64,000 nucleotides of DNA from Lishizhenia tianjinensis (GCA_945902115.1 CAMDLY010000004.1:1-64000); one strand, 5' to 3'. Shown: positions 43,800-52,514, counted from the first letter of the stretch. Translations and numbers: made by a program. Notes: generated by a model from the letters alone, not told the origin.

Positions 43800-43836
43800 A
43801 ATAAAAGGGAGGCACTGTCTCCCTTTTATTATACAT
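43800..43836 (+). terminator. Terminator after the NEMPDG lipoprotein
   Basis: AATAAAAGGGAG (43800-43811) and CTCCCTTTTATT (43819-43830) form a perfect 12-bp stem with a 7-nt loop. It could work on both strands. Confidence 0.85.
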
Positions 43837-44255
43837 CAACAATTTGTATAACAAAGGAAATAAGCGAGTTATAGCAGCTGAAAACGGTGGATTCTTGATA
43901 TGCGGTGGTATCTTGTTTGAGGTTATCGATATTGTAAGCCCAACCTAACCCATTACGGCTTAGCTGGTAAGTCCGTAAAACGAAGAAAGCATGTATTTGA
44001 AAAACTTATGGTTAAACCCTTTGAGGAAGCATAGCTTTTGTTTCCTTGGTAGATTAGTGTGGCTTTAGATTTATGAAAAAAATGATGATAGCACCATACA
44101 ATGCCGCTGTCTTTAAAAAAGAGGCCGTAGCACTAAAGAATGATTGTAAGGATTTTAAAAACCAAGATTTCAAAGATTATCAATAACCAATGCCGGCGCA
44201 TTTAAATCTATTACAGGACTTAAATAATTTTCTTAGTTTTACAAAAAAATAATCT
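43837..44255. other. Intergenic region without a recognised gene; contains a hairpin
   Basis: About 420 bases. No convincing coding pattern was seen; a 37-codon frame at 44073-44186 is too short and featureless to call. TTACGGCTTA (43953-43962) pairs with TAAG, a one-base bulge and CCGTAA (43968-43978) around a 5-nt loop, making a 10-bp hairpin that no nearby gene explains and that is not followed by a T run. Confidence 0.55.
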
Positions 44256-44648
44256 ATGAATAAATTAATTTATGTTTTTGCTATTGCAGGTGTGATTACG
44301 CTACAATCTTGTGGCGGTGATGAGTCTGAAGATTCAAAGAAAGATGATAAGCCGAAAACAGCTTGTGACTGCTTTGAGGTATATGGCAAGGAAACTGGAA
44401 AATTTGCAGAAATGTCAGACGCTGATTTTACCAAGAATGCACAAGCGTTTCAAGATTTAGGCATCCGTATGGAAAAAGATTCACTTTGCAACAAAATGGT
44501 GATTGAAGAGCAAAAGAAGTATAAGACCGGCGAAGAATTTGAAAAAGCATGTTCATCATTTAAAATGTTTATGGAAAACATGAATAAGGTCCAAATGCGT
44601 ATGATGCAAAATATGACTACCGTAGACGCAACATCTGAGGAGTTATAA
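44256..44648 (+). CDS. Hypothetical lipoprotein (130 aa)
   Basis: The lipobox is at residues 16-19 (TLQSCGGDES), followed by a Ser/Asp/Lys-rich linker and a helical domain with three Cys (ACDCFEVYGKETGKF, MEKDSLCNKMV, FEKACSSFKM) plus a Met-rich end (MNKVQMRMMQNMTT). No family is recognised. A terminator follows 28 nt later. The Met-rich tail may be incidental or bind metal. Confidence 0.75.
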   Translation: MNKLIYVFAIAGVITLQSCGGDESEDSKKDDKPKTACDCFEVYGKETGKFAEMSDADFTKNAQAFQDLGIRMEKDSLCNKMVIEEQKKYKTGEEFEKACSSFKMFMENMNKVQMRMMQNMTTVDATSEEL

Positions 44649-44676
44649 TAATTTCGGAATTAAAGTTTAATGATAG

Positions 44677-44705
44677 GGGCTTTCTGAAAAGAATGCCCTT
44701 TTTTT
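44677..44705 (+). terminator. Terminator after the 130-aa lipoprotein
   Basis: GGGCTTTCT (44677-44685) pairs with AGAATGCCC (44690-44698) with one mismatch and a GAAA loop, followed by a run of T. Confidence 0.8.
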
Positions 44706-44816
44706 GTTAGAAAAATACAGCCGTATTTCAACGTAGAAAGGAACTCATTGGAGTGAATTTTATGCTTTAGAGTGTTTCAAGTTTTCCTAACTATCTACTT
44801 TATTTTCACGAACAAA

Positions 44817-45953
44817 CTACCCTTTGGTGATAGTTATTTCAGTTATTTCAGGATAAATTCCGACACGACCTGGAAAACCTAAATACCCAAATCCCCGATT
44901 TACGTAAAGGTATTGTTTGCCTTCTTTGTATAATCCTGCCCACTTTTTGTAACGGAGCGATACGGGACTCCATTTTATGCCAAAGCGTTCAATGCCAAAT
45001 TGCATTCCATGGGTATGTCCGGATAAGGTAAGGTCAATATCGGTTCCCACTACTTGCATATCAAAGTGACTGGGATCGTGAGAGAGCAATATTTTCAGCG
45101 CAGTATCTGGCACGCCATTCAGGGTATGCTGCAATTTTCCACTTTGACGAAAAGGAGCCCTTCCCCAATTTTCTACGCCCAATAGCCAAATGCCTTTTTC
45201 TAACTGAACGGATTCGTTGAGTAATGGCGTAAATCCTATTTCGCGGTGTTTGGCTATCAATCGCTCCATGTTTTCTGTTTTGAGCGCATCTTGCTCCCAA
45301 CTCACATAATCGCCATAGTCGTGGTTGCCTAGGATGCTGAATTTTCCTTTCTTGGCCTCTATCCGTTGAAAAATTGGCTCCCATCCATCCATTTCTGAGG
45401 CGGTGTTGTTTACGAGGTCTCCTGTAAAAAATACATAATCGGCCTTTAAGGCATTGATCATATCAATCGCTTTATTGACTTTACCGTGATTATCAAAAAA
45501 ACTTCCGACATGAATATCGCTGATTTGTACAATCTTGAGGGGGTCGAGTTCATCAGGGAAATGTGGGAATGAAAGCGCGACACGGTGTATTTTCCAGTTC
45601 CACCTGCCGTAAAATATTCCTATTAAGATCCCTAAAAAGAGTAGGACAGCCAATACCCAACCGAGTAGTTTGAATAATTCATTACCTGTCGCTTGAAACA
45701 AGAGTCCAGGGATCAAATATAACGAGGCGGGCACACTAAATAAAATAAATCCTCCAAAGGCTGAAAATCCTCTTTTGTAATCGTTGTGTTTGCGCTGCCT
45801 GAAAAAATATATTAGCATAAAAAAGCTAGCGCAGGACCCCGAGAGCTGAATAAATCCTACAGACTGAATGAGTAATGATGGGTCAGAAAAAAAAGAATAG
45901 GAAAACAATACCTGTGAGAAAATGATCAGCCCAAATACTAAAAGAAAAATCAT
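44817..45953 (-). CDS. Membrane-anchored metallophosphoesterase
   Basis: The 378-aa protein has about four N-terminal membrane helices (to residue 120), then a calcineurin-type phosphoesterase core with all its metal motifs: KIVQISDIHVGSFFDNHGKV, VFFTGDLVNN, SILGNHDYGDYVSWEQ, LLSHDPSHFD and LTLSGHTHGMQFG. Similar proteins, such as YkuE, are peripheral or membrane phosphatases. The substrate is unknown. It is a single gene with its own TATTTTCG promoter (46033-46026) and an inverted repeat in the leader (45990-46014). Confidence 0.9.
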   Translation of the reverse strand: MIFLLVFGLIIFSQVLFSYSFFSDPSLLIQSVGFIQLSGSCASFFMLIYFFRQRKHNDYKRGFSAFGGFILFSVPASLYLIPGLLFQATGNELFKLLGWVLAVLLFLGILIGIFYGRWNWKIHRVALSFPHFPDELDPLKIVQISDIHVGSFFDNHGKVNKAIDMINALKADYVFFTGDLVNNTASEMDGWEPIFQRIEAKKGKFSILGNHDYGDYVSWEQDALKTENMERLIAKHREIGFTPLLNESVQLEKGIWLLGVENWGRAPFRQSGKLQHTLNGVPDTALKILLSHDPSHFDMQVVGTDIDLTLSGHTHGMQFGIERFGIKWSPVSLRYKKWAGLYKEGKQYLYVNRGFGYLGFPGRVGIYPEITEITITKG

Positions 45954-46140
45954 ATTCTGTTTTTATTAACGCAGCGTATTCCGATTATCGAACAAGTTGT
46001 TTAGGTTCTTGTTCCGAAAATCGTGCGAAAATAACCCTTTTTTGTTTCGTAAATATTCTTAATACTATCCTCGATCCTTAAAATTTGAAATTTACAACTC
46101 CTGAAATATATGCTCTACTTTTCAGTCAACGCTTTAAAAT

Positions 46141-46174
46141 AAAAAAGTCCGCCTCATACGAAGTGGACTCTTTT
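46141..46174 (-). terminator. Terminator after tRNA-Lys
   Basis: On the minus strand, GAGTCCAC and GCGGACT around a CTTCGTATGAG-type loop form a stem followed by a T run (through 46141), just after the tRNA CCA end. Confidence 0.75.
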
Positions 46175-46249
46175 GGTGATCCCGCTGGGATTCGAACCCA
46201 GGGCCCATACATTAAAAGTGTATTGCTCTACCAGCTGAGCTACAGGATC
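46174..46249 (-). tRNA. tRNA-Lys (anticodon TTT)
   Basis: Minus-strand cloverleaf: acceptor GATCCTG with CGGGATC, D arm with AGCTCAGCTGGTAGAGC, anticodon loop CTTTTAA (anticodon TTT), T arm with GGGTTCGAATCCC, discriminator A and an encoded CCA. Total 76 nt with CCA, 73 without. It reads AAA and AAG codons. It has its own promoter and terminator, and is not part of an rRNA operon. Confidence 0.95.
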
Positions 46250-46264
46250 GCTGAATTAAGGTCG

Positions 46265-46296
46265 CAAAGATAGTTTATTAATTTTGTTAAATCAAA
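46265..46296 (-). promoter_or_regulatory. Promoter of tRNA-Lys
   Basis: TTTG (46296-46293), 20-nt spacer, TATCTTTG (46272-46265) on the minus strand, ending 15 nt before the tRNA 5' end. It is one of the clearest promoters in the window. Confidence 0.85.
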
Positions 46297-46363
46297 GTAA
46301 ATTTTATGTTTTTTTGTTCCACGATTTGGTAATTATGAAAACCAGAAAAGGGAGTATATTCAG

Positions 46364-46873
46364 ATGAAACACGAGCAGGTATTCTTGATAGGCATGATGG
46401 GCATTGGTAAAACCACTGTTGGTCAGTTGCTTGCGCAAAAAATGAATCGGCTTTTTATTGATAGCGATATATATATCGAAGAGACGACAGGTATGTCCGT
46501 GTCACAGATTTTTTCGAGTCTTGGTGAAGCCTACTTCAGGAATCTAGAAAACATATTTTTGAATAGCCTTCCCCACTATCAGCACAAATTGGTGATCGCT
46601 TGCGGTGGGGGCTTACCGACCTTGCCAAACGCCCTGGAACGGATGAAAAAAAACGGCACCCTCATTTTTCTCGATGGCGACCCCCGTGTGCTATTTTCTA
46701 GAATTCAGCAAAATGGGGAGCGTCCACTCTTAAGCAACGAGGAAGCATTTGTAACACTTTACAAAGAGAGGTTGATCTTCTACCATCAAGCCGACATACG
46801 AATTGATATTTCTCATACCCCCGAGGAAACAGCTACTGCGCTATACTTGCGTTTACAAGAGCTTTGGTCTTAA
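46364..46873 (+). CDS. aroK: Shikimate kinase
   Basis: The 169-aa P-loop kinase has FLIGMMGIGKTTVGQLLAQK, a shikimate-binding DSDIYIE, AYFRNLENIF, the GGGLPTL loop and an RPLL lid segment. It phosphorylates shikimate toward chorismate. Its 3' end overlaps the convergent uvrA gene by 21 nt. No clear TAnnTTTG box was seen in front of it. Confidence 0.93.
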   Translation: MKHEQVFLIGMMGIGKTTVGQLLAQKMNRLFIDSDIYIEETTGMSVSQIFSSLGEAYFRNLENIFLNSLPHYQHKLVIACGGGLPTLPNALERMKKNGTLIFLDGDPRVLFSRIQQNGERPLLSNEEAFVTLYKERLIFYHQADIRIDISHTPEETATALYLRLQELWS

Positions 46874-49627
46874 GAAGCGAGCAGTTTCGTTATCCTCGAT
46901 TTTACAAAGCTCTTCTGGAGTTCCACTGAATAATACTTCACCTCCTTTGTCGCCACCCTCGGGGCCAATATCGATGATGTAGTCGGCAGACTTGATGACC
47001 TCCACGTTGTGTTCAATCACCAAGATAGAATGACCTTTGTTTATCAGGGCATTGAGCGAAACGAGCAACTTGTCGATATCGTAGAAGTGCAGTCCAGTTG
47101 TGGGCTCGTCGAATATGAACAACGTATGCGGTGCTTGCGTGCCTCTCGCCAAGAAAGAAGCCAATTTCACGCGCTGCGCTTCACCTCCCGACATGGTACT
47201 CGAGGATTGTCCCAATTTAAGGTAGCCGAGGCCAACATCCACCAAAGGCTGAATTTTATCAACTATTTTTAATTCCAAACGCTCCGGCTGTTCCTGGAAA
47301 AAAGTGAGGGCATCTTCTAGGGTGGTTTCCAATAAATCGTGAATAGACTTCCCTCGATAGGTGACTTCCAAGGTCTCTGCCTTGTACCTTTTTCCTTTAC
47401 ACACGTCGCACGTGAGGTGCACGTCCGCCATGAATTGCATACTCACCGTGGTAGTACCTTCGCCTTCACACATTTCACACCTTCCTCCTTCAACGTTGAA
47501 GCTGAAAAATCCGGGTTTATATCCGCGCAATTTGGCAAGGGGCTGTCGTGCATACAATTCCCGAATTTCATCGAAGGCCTTCACATAGGTAACGGGGTTG
47601 CTTCTAGACGATTTCCCAATAGGGTTTTGATCGATGAATTCTACCGCCTCAATGCTTTTGACATCACCGGAAAGTTTATTGAATTTCCCCATGGCATCTC
47701 CTCCTAGCCCAAGTTCTCTTTTCAGTGCAGGATATAATATATCTCGAATCAAGGTAGACTTTCCGGAGCCAGATACCCCAGTGATACACACTAAACTCCG
47801 CAAAGGAATGGTGACCGATACATTTTTTAAGTTGTATTGACGCGCCCCTTCAATATGTAAGACATCTTTGCCGCTGCGTCTTTTGGCGGGCAGGGCTATT
47901 TTATTGTTGTTATTCAAGTACTGACTCGTAATGCTTTCTCGGTTGGCCATCAGCTCTTGAAAGTTACCTTGAAAAACAATATTTCCACCATGTATCCCTG
48001 CTTTCGGCCCAATATCAAGAATTTCGTCTGCAGCTCGCATAATTTCTTCCTCGTGCTCGACAATTAATACTGTATTTCCAAGCGATTTCAGTCGTTTAAT
48101 TACCTCTATAAGGCGTTCGGTGTCTTTGGGATGTAAACCGATAGAAGGTTCATCCAACACATAGATAGACCCCACCAAACTCGATCCCAAGGAGGTAGCA
48201 AGATTTATGCGTTGGGATTCTCCACCGGAAAGTGTGTTTGCTCCGCGATTCAAGGTTAAATACCCCAAGCCAACATCACGCAGAAAAGTAAGCCTAGAGG
48301 TGATTTCTGGTAGAATACGCTTTACAATCTGACTTTCGTTCTCAGTCAACTGAAGCGAGTTTAAAAAATCTAAAGACGCTGTTACAGGCATCAAAACTAA
48401 ATCTTGTATGCTTTTGTCGTTGATTTTCACATAGGCGGCATCGCCTCTCAACCGCGTACCCTTGCATTCTGGGCAGAGTGTTTTTCCCCTGTAACGAGAA
48501 AGCAATACCCGATACTGTATTTTATATGTCTGGCTCTCCAAAAATTTGAAGAAAGGCCTAATTCCGGTGATATAGGCATTCCCGTTCCAAAGGATATCCA
48601 ATTGTTTTTCAGACAAGTCCTTGTATGCTCGATGGATTGGGAAGTCAAATTTCTTCGAATGGACAATCAACTCTTGTAAATATTCGCCCATCGTTTCTCC
48701 TTTCCATGCAGCTATTGCTCCTTCGTAGACACTCAAGGAGGTGTCAGGAACTACGAGTCCCTCGTCAATTCCTAGGATCATTCCATACCCCTCACAGGAT
48801 TTGCAGGCGCCATAAGGATTGTTGAAAGCGAAAAAGTGAGGTTGAGGTTCTTGAAATTTCATTCCATCCAACTCAAAACGGTTGTTGAACCATTCGATGT
48901 TTCCACTCTCCACATGCAGTACTCCGCATTCCCCCATACCTTCTGATAAAGCCAAAGAAATAGAATCTGTGTAGCGGCTGAGGTTGCTCTCTTCCTCAAA
49001 ATTTACAACAATACGGTCGGTCACTAAATATACTTCGTCTTTCGAATGGACTTCTTTCAGTGCTGTAATTAATATAAATTCTTTATTTAGATAAACTCTA
49101 TTAAATCCTTGATTTTGATATAGTTTAATTCTTTCTAATTTACTTATTTTGGAACTATCGGCAACGGCTGACAACAAGGCAAATCTGCTACCTTCGGGCG
49201 ATTTTTTCAATACAGCTAGCACATCTTCTACGGAATGTTTTTTTACTTCATTTCCCGATATAGGAGAATATGTTATACCAATTCTCGCATAAAGAAGTTT
49301 AAGGTAATCGTAAATTTCAGTCGTTGTACCCACCGTTGAACGTGGATTTGTTGAAATGACTTTTTGCTGTATGGCAATGGAGGGAGCTACTCCTTTTATA
49401 TAATCCACATCGGGTTTATCGAGTTTTCCCAAAAATTGCCGCGCATAACTCGACATACTTTCAATAAATCTCCGCTGTCCTTCTGCATAAATAGTATCGA
49501 AAGCCAAGCTCGTTTTTCCGGATCCGGAAACGCCTGTAATCACGGTGATTTTTCCGTGAGGAATGCGTACATCAATATTTTTCAAATTGTGTACGCGAAC
49601 TCCTTTTATATCGATATGTGTATTCAC
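46853..49627 (-). CDS. uvrA: Excinuclease ABC subunit A
   Basis: The 924-aa UvrA has two ABC ATPase modules: GVSGSGKTSLAFDTIYAEGQ and GVSGSGKSTLIRDILYPALK as Walker A loops, two LSGGESQRINLATSLGSSL/MSGGEAQRVKLASFL signatures, zinc motifs CKSCEGYG and CEMCEGEGTTTVSMQFMAD, and insertion regions. It scans DNA for bulky lesions in nucleotide-excision repair. The start is a GTG at 49627. A 20-bp palindrome lies 18 nt upstream and may be an operator. It overlaps aroK. Confidence 0.97.
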   Translation of the reverse strand: MNTHIDIKGVRVHNLKNIDVRIPHGKITVITGVSGSGKTSLAFDTIYAEGQRRFIESMSSYARQFLGKLDKPDVDYIKGVAPSIAIQQKVISTNPRSTVGTTTEIYDYLKLLYARIGITYSPISGNEVKKHSVEDVLAVLKKSPEGSRFALLSAVADSSKISKLERIKLYQNQGFNRVYLNKEFILITALKEVHSKDEVYLVTDRIVVNFEEESNLSRYTDSISLALSEGMGECGVLHVESGNIEWFNNRFELDGMKFQEPQPHFFAFNNPYGACKSCEGYGMILGIDEGLVVPDTSLSVYEGAIAAWKGETMGEYLQELIVHSKKFDFPIHRAYKDLSEKQLDILWNGNAYITGIRPFFKFLESQTYKIQYRVLLSRYRGKTLCPECKGTRLRGDAAYVKINDKSIQDLVLMPVTASLDFLNSLQLTENESQIVKRILPEITSRLTFLRDVGLGYLTLNRGANTLSGGESQRINLATSLGSSLVGSIYVLDEPSIGLHPKDTERLIEVIKRLKSLGNTVLIVEHEEEIMRAADEILDIGPKAGIHGGNIVFQGNFQELMANRESITSQYLNNNNKIALPAKRRSGKDVLHIEGARQYNLKNVSVTIPLRSLVCITGVSGSGKSTLIRDILYPALKRELGLGGDAMGKFNKLSGDVKSIEAVEFIDQNPIGKSSRSNPVTYVKAFDEIRELYARQPLAKLRGYKPGFFSFNVEGGRCEMCEGEGTTTVSMQFMADVHLTCDVCKGKRYKAETLEVTYRGKSIHDLLETTLEDALTFFQEQPERLELKIVDKIQPLVDVGLGYLKLGQSSSTMSGGEAQRVKLASFLARGTQAPHTLFIFDEPTTGLHFYDIDKLLVSLNALINKGHSILVIEHNVEVIKSADYIIDIGPEGGDKGGEVLFSGTPEELCKIEDNETARFLRPKLL

Positions 49628-49644
49628 AGCGTAAATTTAACGTT

Positions 49645-49664
49645 TCAACAGGGCTCCTTGTTGA
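49645..49664. promoter_or_regulatory. Imperfect palindrome upstream of uvrA
   Basis: TCAACAGGG-ct-CCTTGTTGA has 9-bp arms with one mismatch (G:T) and a 2-bp centre, 18 nt before the uvrA GTG start. Position fits an operator, maybe for a damage-response repressor, but the factor is unknown. Confidence 0.3.
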
Positions 49665-49699
49665 GATCATGGATAAATTCTCAATAAAATGTCTAAATT

Positions 49700-49722
49700 T
49701 AGCTCAAATAAAAGTTGAGCTA
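49700..49722 (+). promoter_or_regulatory. Perfect hairpin abutting the amino-acid permease start codon
   Basis: TAGCTCAA and TTGAGCTA form a perfect 8-bp stem with a 7-nt loop (ATAAAAG), ending one base before the ATG at 49724. In mRNA it would hinder ribosome access unless melted or bound. Confidence 0.45.
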
Positions 49723-49723
49723 C

Positions 49724-51349
49724 ATGATGCAGTCATTATTCAGAAAGAAACAAGTTGATGCCGTGCAGTCTGATCACGGAGAACATGGGGCTGGGTTAAA
49801 CAAGGTATTGAATGTTCGCGATCTCACTTTTTTTGGGGTAGCAGCAATTATTGGTGGCGGAACCTTTAGTGCCATTGGAAATGCATGTGCGGCGGGAGGG
49901 CCAGGAGTGGTGTTTCTTTACATTGTTTGCGGAATAGCCTGTGGGTTTACCGCCCTTTGCTATGCGGAATTTGCTTCTCGCGTTCCTGTTTCTGGATCTG
50001 CCTACACCTATGCATACGTCTCATTTGGGGAATTATTTGCTTGGATTATCGGTTGGGCCTTGATCATGGAGTATTCCATAGGTAACATATACATCGCATT
50101 TTCATGGAGTGGGTATTTCACCAACTTGGTACCGGGCATTCCCGAATGGCTTACCATAAACTACCTTTCTGCTAAAGAGTTGGGAAGTCCCGAGGCAATC
50201 GCCGCCTGGACGAATGCACCAAGCATCGGGAGTTTGAAGATAATATTCGATTTGCCAGCAGTTGTAATTAACATTTTGATCACGGCGGTTGTGTATGTAG
50301 GTACGAAGGAAACAAAGAATTTCAGCAACGCTATGGTGTACATCAAACTCGCCGTAATTCTCCTCGTTATTATGGTAGGGTTATTTTATATTGATATGAA
50401 TAACTGGGAGCCTTTTATGCCGAACGGTTTTGAAGGTGTAATGGGTGGTGTATCCGCGGTGTTCTTTGCCTATGTGGGTTTTGACGCTGTTTCAACATTG
50501 GCCGAAGAAAGTAAAAACCCTCAACGCGACTTGCCACGAGGTATGATGTATTCCTTGATTATCTGCACGGTCATTTATATTGTCTTGGCCTTGGTGCTTA
50601 CGGGAATGGTTTCCTACCAACTGCTTGGGGTTGACGATCCGTTGGCCGAAATATTTAAAATCAAAGGAATTAAGTGGATGATGTGGATCGTCTCAATAGC
50701 TGCAGTGATTGCTATGACCAGTGTGCTTTTAGTTTTTCAAATGGGACAACCGCGAATTTGGATGACTATGAGTCGAGATGGATTGATGCCACAACGATTT
50801 GGAAAAGTGAATCCACGATATCAAACTCCTGGTTTTGCTACCATAGTGACAGGCTTCGTAGTTGGGGTGCCCTTATTCTTTACCAATGAAAAGTTTATTT
50901 TAGATTTCACCAGTATTGGCACTATTTTCGCCTTTATATTAGTTTGTGGCGGAGTATTAGTGCTGCCTAAAAAGGAAAAAGAGGCAGGTAAATTCCACCT
51001 TCCTTACATCAACAGTAAGTATATATTTCCTGCGACAGCCCTTTTTGTTTTCGGTTTTCTTATTTTTCAATACCCGGAATATTTTAAAAGTCAATTCCAA
51101 GTGAGCGGTGAGAACATAGAGACGGCTTTACCCATGCTGGTATTCTTTGCCGTTTGTGCTATCATGATGGTTTTATCGTTCGTGAAAGAATATTCCCTAA
51201 TACCTGTATTAGGTTTGGTCTCGTGCTGTTACCTGCTGTCAGGTATGGCGTGGACGAATTGGAAATGGTTTTTTGTGTGGATGGTTATTGGACTTGTCGT
51301 TTACTTTTCATATGGTTACCGAAAAAGCAAATTGGCAACGAAAGTTTAA
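49724..51349 (+). CDS. Amino acid permease, APC family
   Basis: The 541-aa protein has about twelve membrane helices, with the APC family's N-terminal signature (DLTFFGVAAIIGGGTFSAIG), ALCYAEFASRVPVSGSAYTY and VFFAYVGFDAVSTLAEESKN. This is the arrangement of the cationic amino-acid transporter (CAT) branch, but the substrate cannot be assigned. The frame can start at a TTG (49715), but that lies within a hairpin; ATG at 49724 is preferred (a second ATG follows at once). Monocistronic by spacing. Confidence 0.9.
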   Translation: MMQSLFRKKQVDAVQSDHGEHGAGLNKVLNVRDLTFFGVAAIIGGGTFSAIGNACAAGGPGVVFLYIVCGIACGFTALCYAEFASRVPVSGSAYTYAYVSFGELFAWIIGWALIMEYSIGNIYIAFSWSGYFTNLVPGIPEWLTINYLSAKELGSPEAIAAWTNAPSIGSLKIIFDLPAVVINILITAVVYVGTKETKNFSNAMVYIKLAVILLVIMVGLFYIDMNNWEPFMPNGFEGVMGGVSAVFFAYVGFDAVSTLAEESKNPQRDLPRGMMYSLIICTVIYIVLALVLTGMVSYQLLGVDDPLAEIFKIKGIKWMMWIVSIAAVIAMTSVLLVFQMGQPRIWMTMSRDGLMPQRFGKVNPRYQTPGFATIVTGFVVGVPLFFTNEKFILDFTSIGTIFAFILVCGGVLVLPKKEKEAGKFHLPYINSKYIFPATALFVFGFLIFQYPEYFKSQFQVSGENIETALPMLVFFAVCAIMMVLSFVKEYSLIPVLGLVSCCYLLSGMAWTNWKWFFVWMVIGLVVYFSYGYRKSKLATKV

Positions 51350-51360
51350 GTTATCTGATG

Positions 51361-51939
51361 TTAATATCCTAAGGATTTTTCAATTCCCCCGATCAAGGTG
51401 TGAATAACCTTGATGTGTATCTCTTGAGCGCGATCGGCATAAGTTGAATGGGGAGCCCTGATTTCTAAGTCGGCAATTTTGGCAAGCATACCGCCATCTT
51501 TACCTGTGAGAACCACCGTTTTTATACCCATTTCTTTGGCTTTTTCCACTGCTTTAATCACATTTTTTGAATTTCCTGAGGTGGAGATACCTAATAGAAT
51601 ATCTCCCTCTTTACCTATAGCTTCTATAAAACGAGAAAAAACAACGTCATACCCGTAGTCATTGGCAACGCAGCTGAGGTGGGAAGGATCTGATATCGAA
51701 ATTGCCGCGATAGAAGGTCTATCGTTTCGGTACCTTCCGCTGAGTTCTTCCGCAAAGTGCATGGCATCGCTCATAGAGCCGCCATTGCCGCAACTTATGA
51801 TTTTATTTCCGTTAAGAACACTTTCAGTCATCCAAGTAATCGCCCAATCGATTTCAGTAAATTGATTCGATGAGATAAATGAATGCAACACCTCCAAAGA
51901 TTCCCTTAATTGGGCTTTAATAAATTCTTCGTTTTTCAT
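51361..51939 (-). CDS. gmhA: D-sedoheptulose 7-phosphate isomerase
   Basis: The 192-aa SIS-domain isomerase has NKIISCGNGGSMSDAMHFAE, ELSGRYRNDRPSIAAIS, LLGISTSGNSKNVIKAVEKA and a C-terminal AQEIHIKVIHTLI with the family's active-site His. It converts sedoheptulose 7-phosphate to D-glycero-D-manno-heptose 7-phosphate, the first step of ADP-heptose synthesis. HldD of the same pathway is at 6989-7948, so the genes are scattered. It stands alone. Confidence 0.92.
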   Translation of the reverse strand: MKNEEFIKAQLRESLEVLHSFISSNQFTEIDWAITWMTESVLNGNKIISCGNGGSMSDAMHFAEELSGRYRNDRPSIAAISISDPSHLSCVANDYGYDVVFSRFIEAIGKEGDILLGISTSGNSKNVIKAVEKAKEMGIKTVVLTGKDGGMLAKIADLEIRAPHSTYADRAQEIHIKVIHTLIGGIEKSLGY

Positions 51940-51954
51940 TGGCTCAAAGATATG

Positions 51955-51990
51955 AAATAAAAAAAGGTTGCCGAAATCGACAACCTTTTC
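51955..51990 (-). terminator. Terminator after the HU gene
   Basis: AAAAGGTTG (51962-51970) and CAACCTTTT (51981-51989) form a 9-bp stem; on the minus strand a T run follows the second arm. It lies just past the HU stop. Confidence 0.8.
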
Positions 51991-52006
51991 AATGGCGAAC
52001 TTATTA

Positions 52007-52279
52007 TTAGTTTACGCTTGAAGAAAGCTCAGATCCAGCCTTGAATCTTACACTTTTCTTAGCAGCAATTTTAATAACTGCTCCAGTTTTCGGGTTACGA
52101 CCGTTACGTGCTTGTCTGTTAGTAATGTCAAAAGAACCAAATCCTACTAAAGAAATTTTGTCTCCTTTTTTCAATGCTGCTGTAGAAGCTCCTACAAATG
52201 CATCCAATGCTCTTTTAGAATCTGCTTTAGATAATCCAGACTCAGCTGCGATCGCATCAATTAATTCTGCTTTGTTCAT
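52007..52279 (-). CDS. HU family DNA-binding protein
   Basis: The 90-aa protein reads MNKAELIDAIAAESGLSKAD, KGDKISLVGFGSFDITNRQA and RNGRNPKTGAVIKIAAKKSV, the HU/IHF pattern with the DNA-binding beta arm. It compacts and bends DNA. A start at 52339 is possible in the frame but 52279 matches the family's start and follows a TATATTTG box at 52327-52320 with a 40-nt leader. It forms its own transcript with a terminator. Confidence 0.95.
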   Translation of the reverse strand: MNKAELIDAIAAESGLSKADSKRALDAFVGASTAALKKGDKISLVGFGSFDITNRQARNGRNPKTGAVIKIAAKKSVRFKAGSELSSSVN

Positions 52280-52319
52280 AATTTGTTGTTTAAATAAGTT
52301 AATAAAACTGTTATCGCAA

Positions 52320-52327
52320 CAAATATA
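52320..52327 (-). promoter_or_regulatory. -7 promoter element of the HU gene
   Basis: TATATTTG on the minus strand, exact TAnnTTTG match, 40 nt before the ATG. No clear -33 TTG at the usual spacing. Confidence 0.55.
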
Positions 52328-52501
52328 TTGGAATATCAATGCGTGGTACTTGATTTGAAGTAAAAAACCACTAAAATGTTGAAAAAATGCCCATATTGTT
52401 AATAAACCTCTCTAAAACATAGCTCAGTCAAGGGTTTCACGGAGAATATTGGCTTTCAGGCGCATCAAACTTTTTTTATGTCGAGTTGTTCTCAAATCAA
52501 A

Positions 52502-52509
52502 TAACTTTG
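52502..52509 (+). promoter_or_regulatory. -7 promoter element of the carotenoid desaturase gene
   Basis: TAACTTTG, exact match. The ATG at 52515 comes only 5 nt after it, so the transcript would begin at or near the start codon (leaderless). Confidence 0.6.
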
Positions 52510-52514
52510 TTAAC

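Noticed and set aside
43542-43874. 110-codon open frame over the NEMPDG lipoprotein
   Set aside because: It lies in another frame of a gene with a clear lipobox, runs through the terminator, and its protein is a low-complexity shadow of the repeats.
44073-44186. 37-codon frame in intergenic DNA
   Set aside because: It has no family features, no clear promoter and a length expected by chance in AT-rich DNA.
46085-46273. 62-codon frame over the tRNA-Lys region
   Set aside because: It runs antisense through the tRNA gene and its terminator; the cloverleaf explains the conserved sequence.
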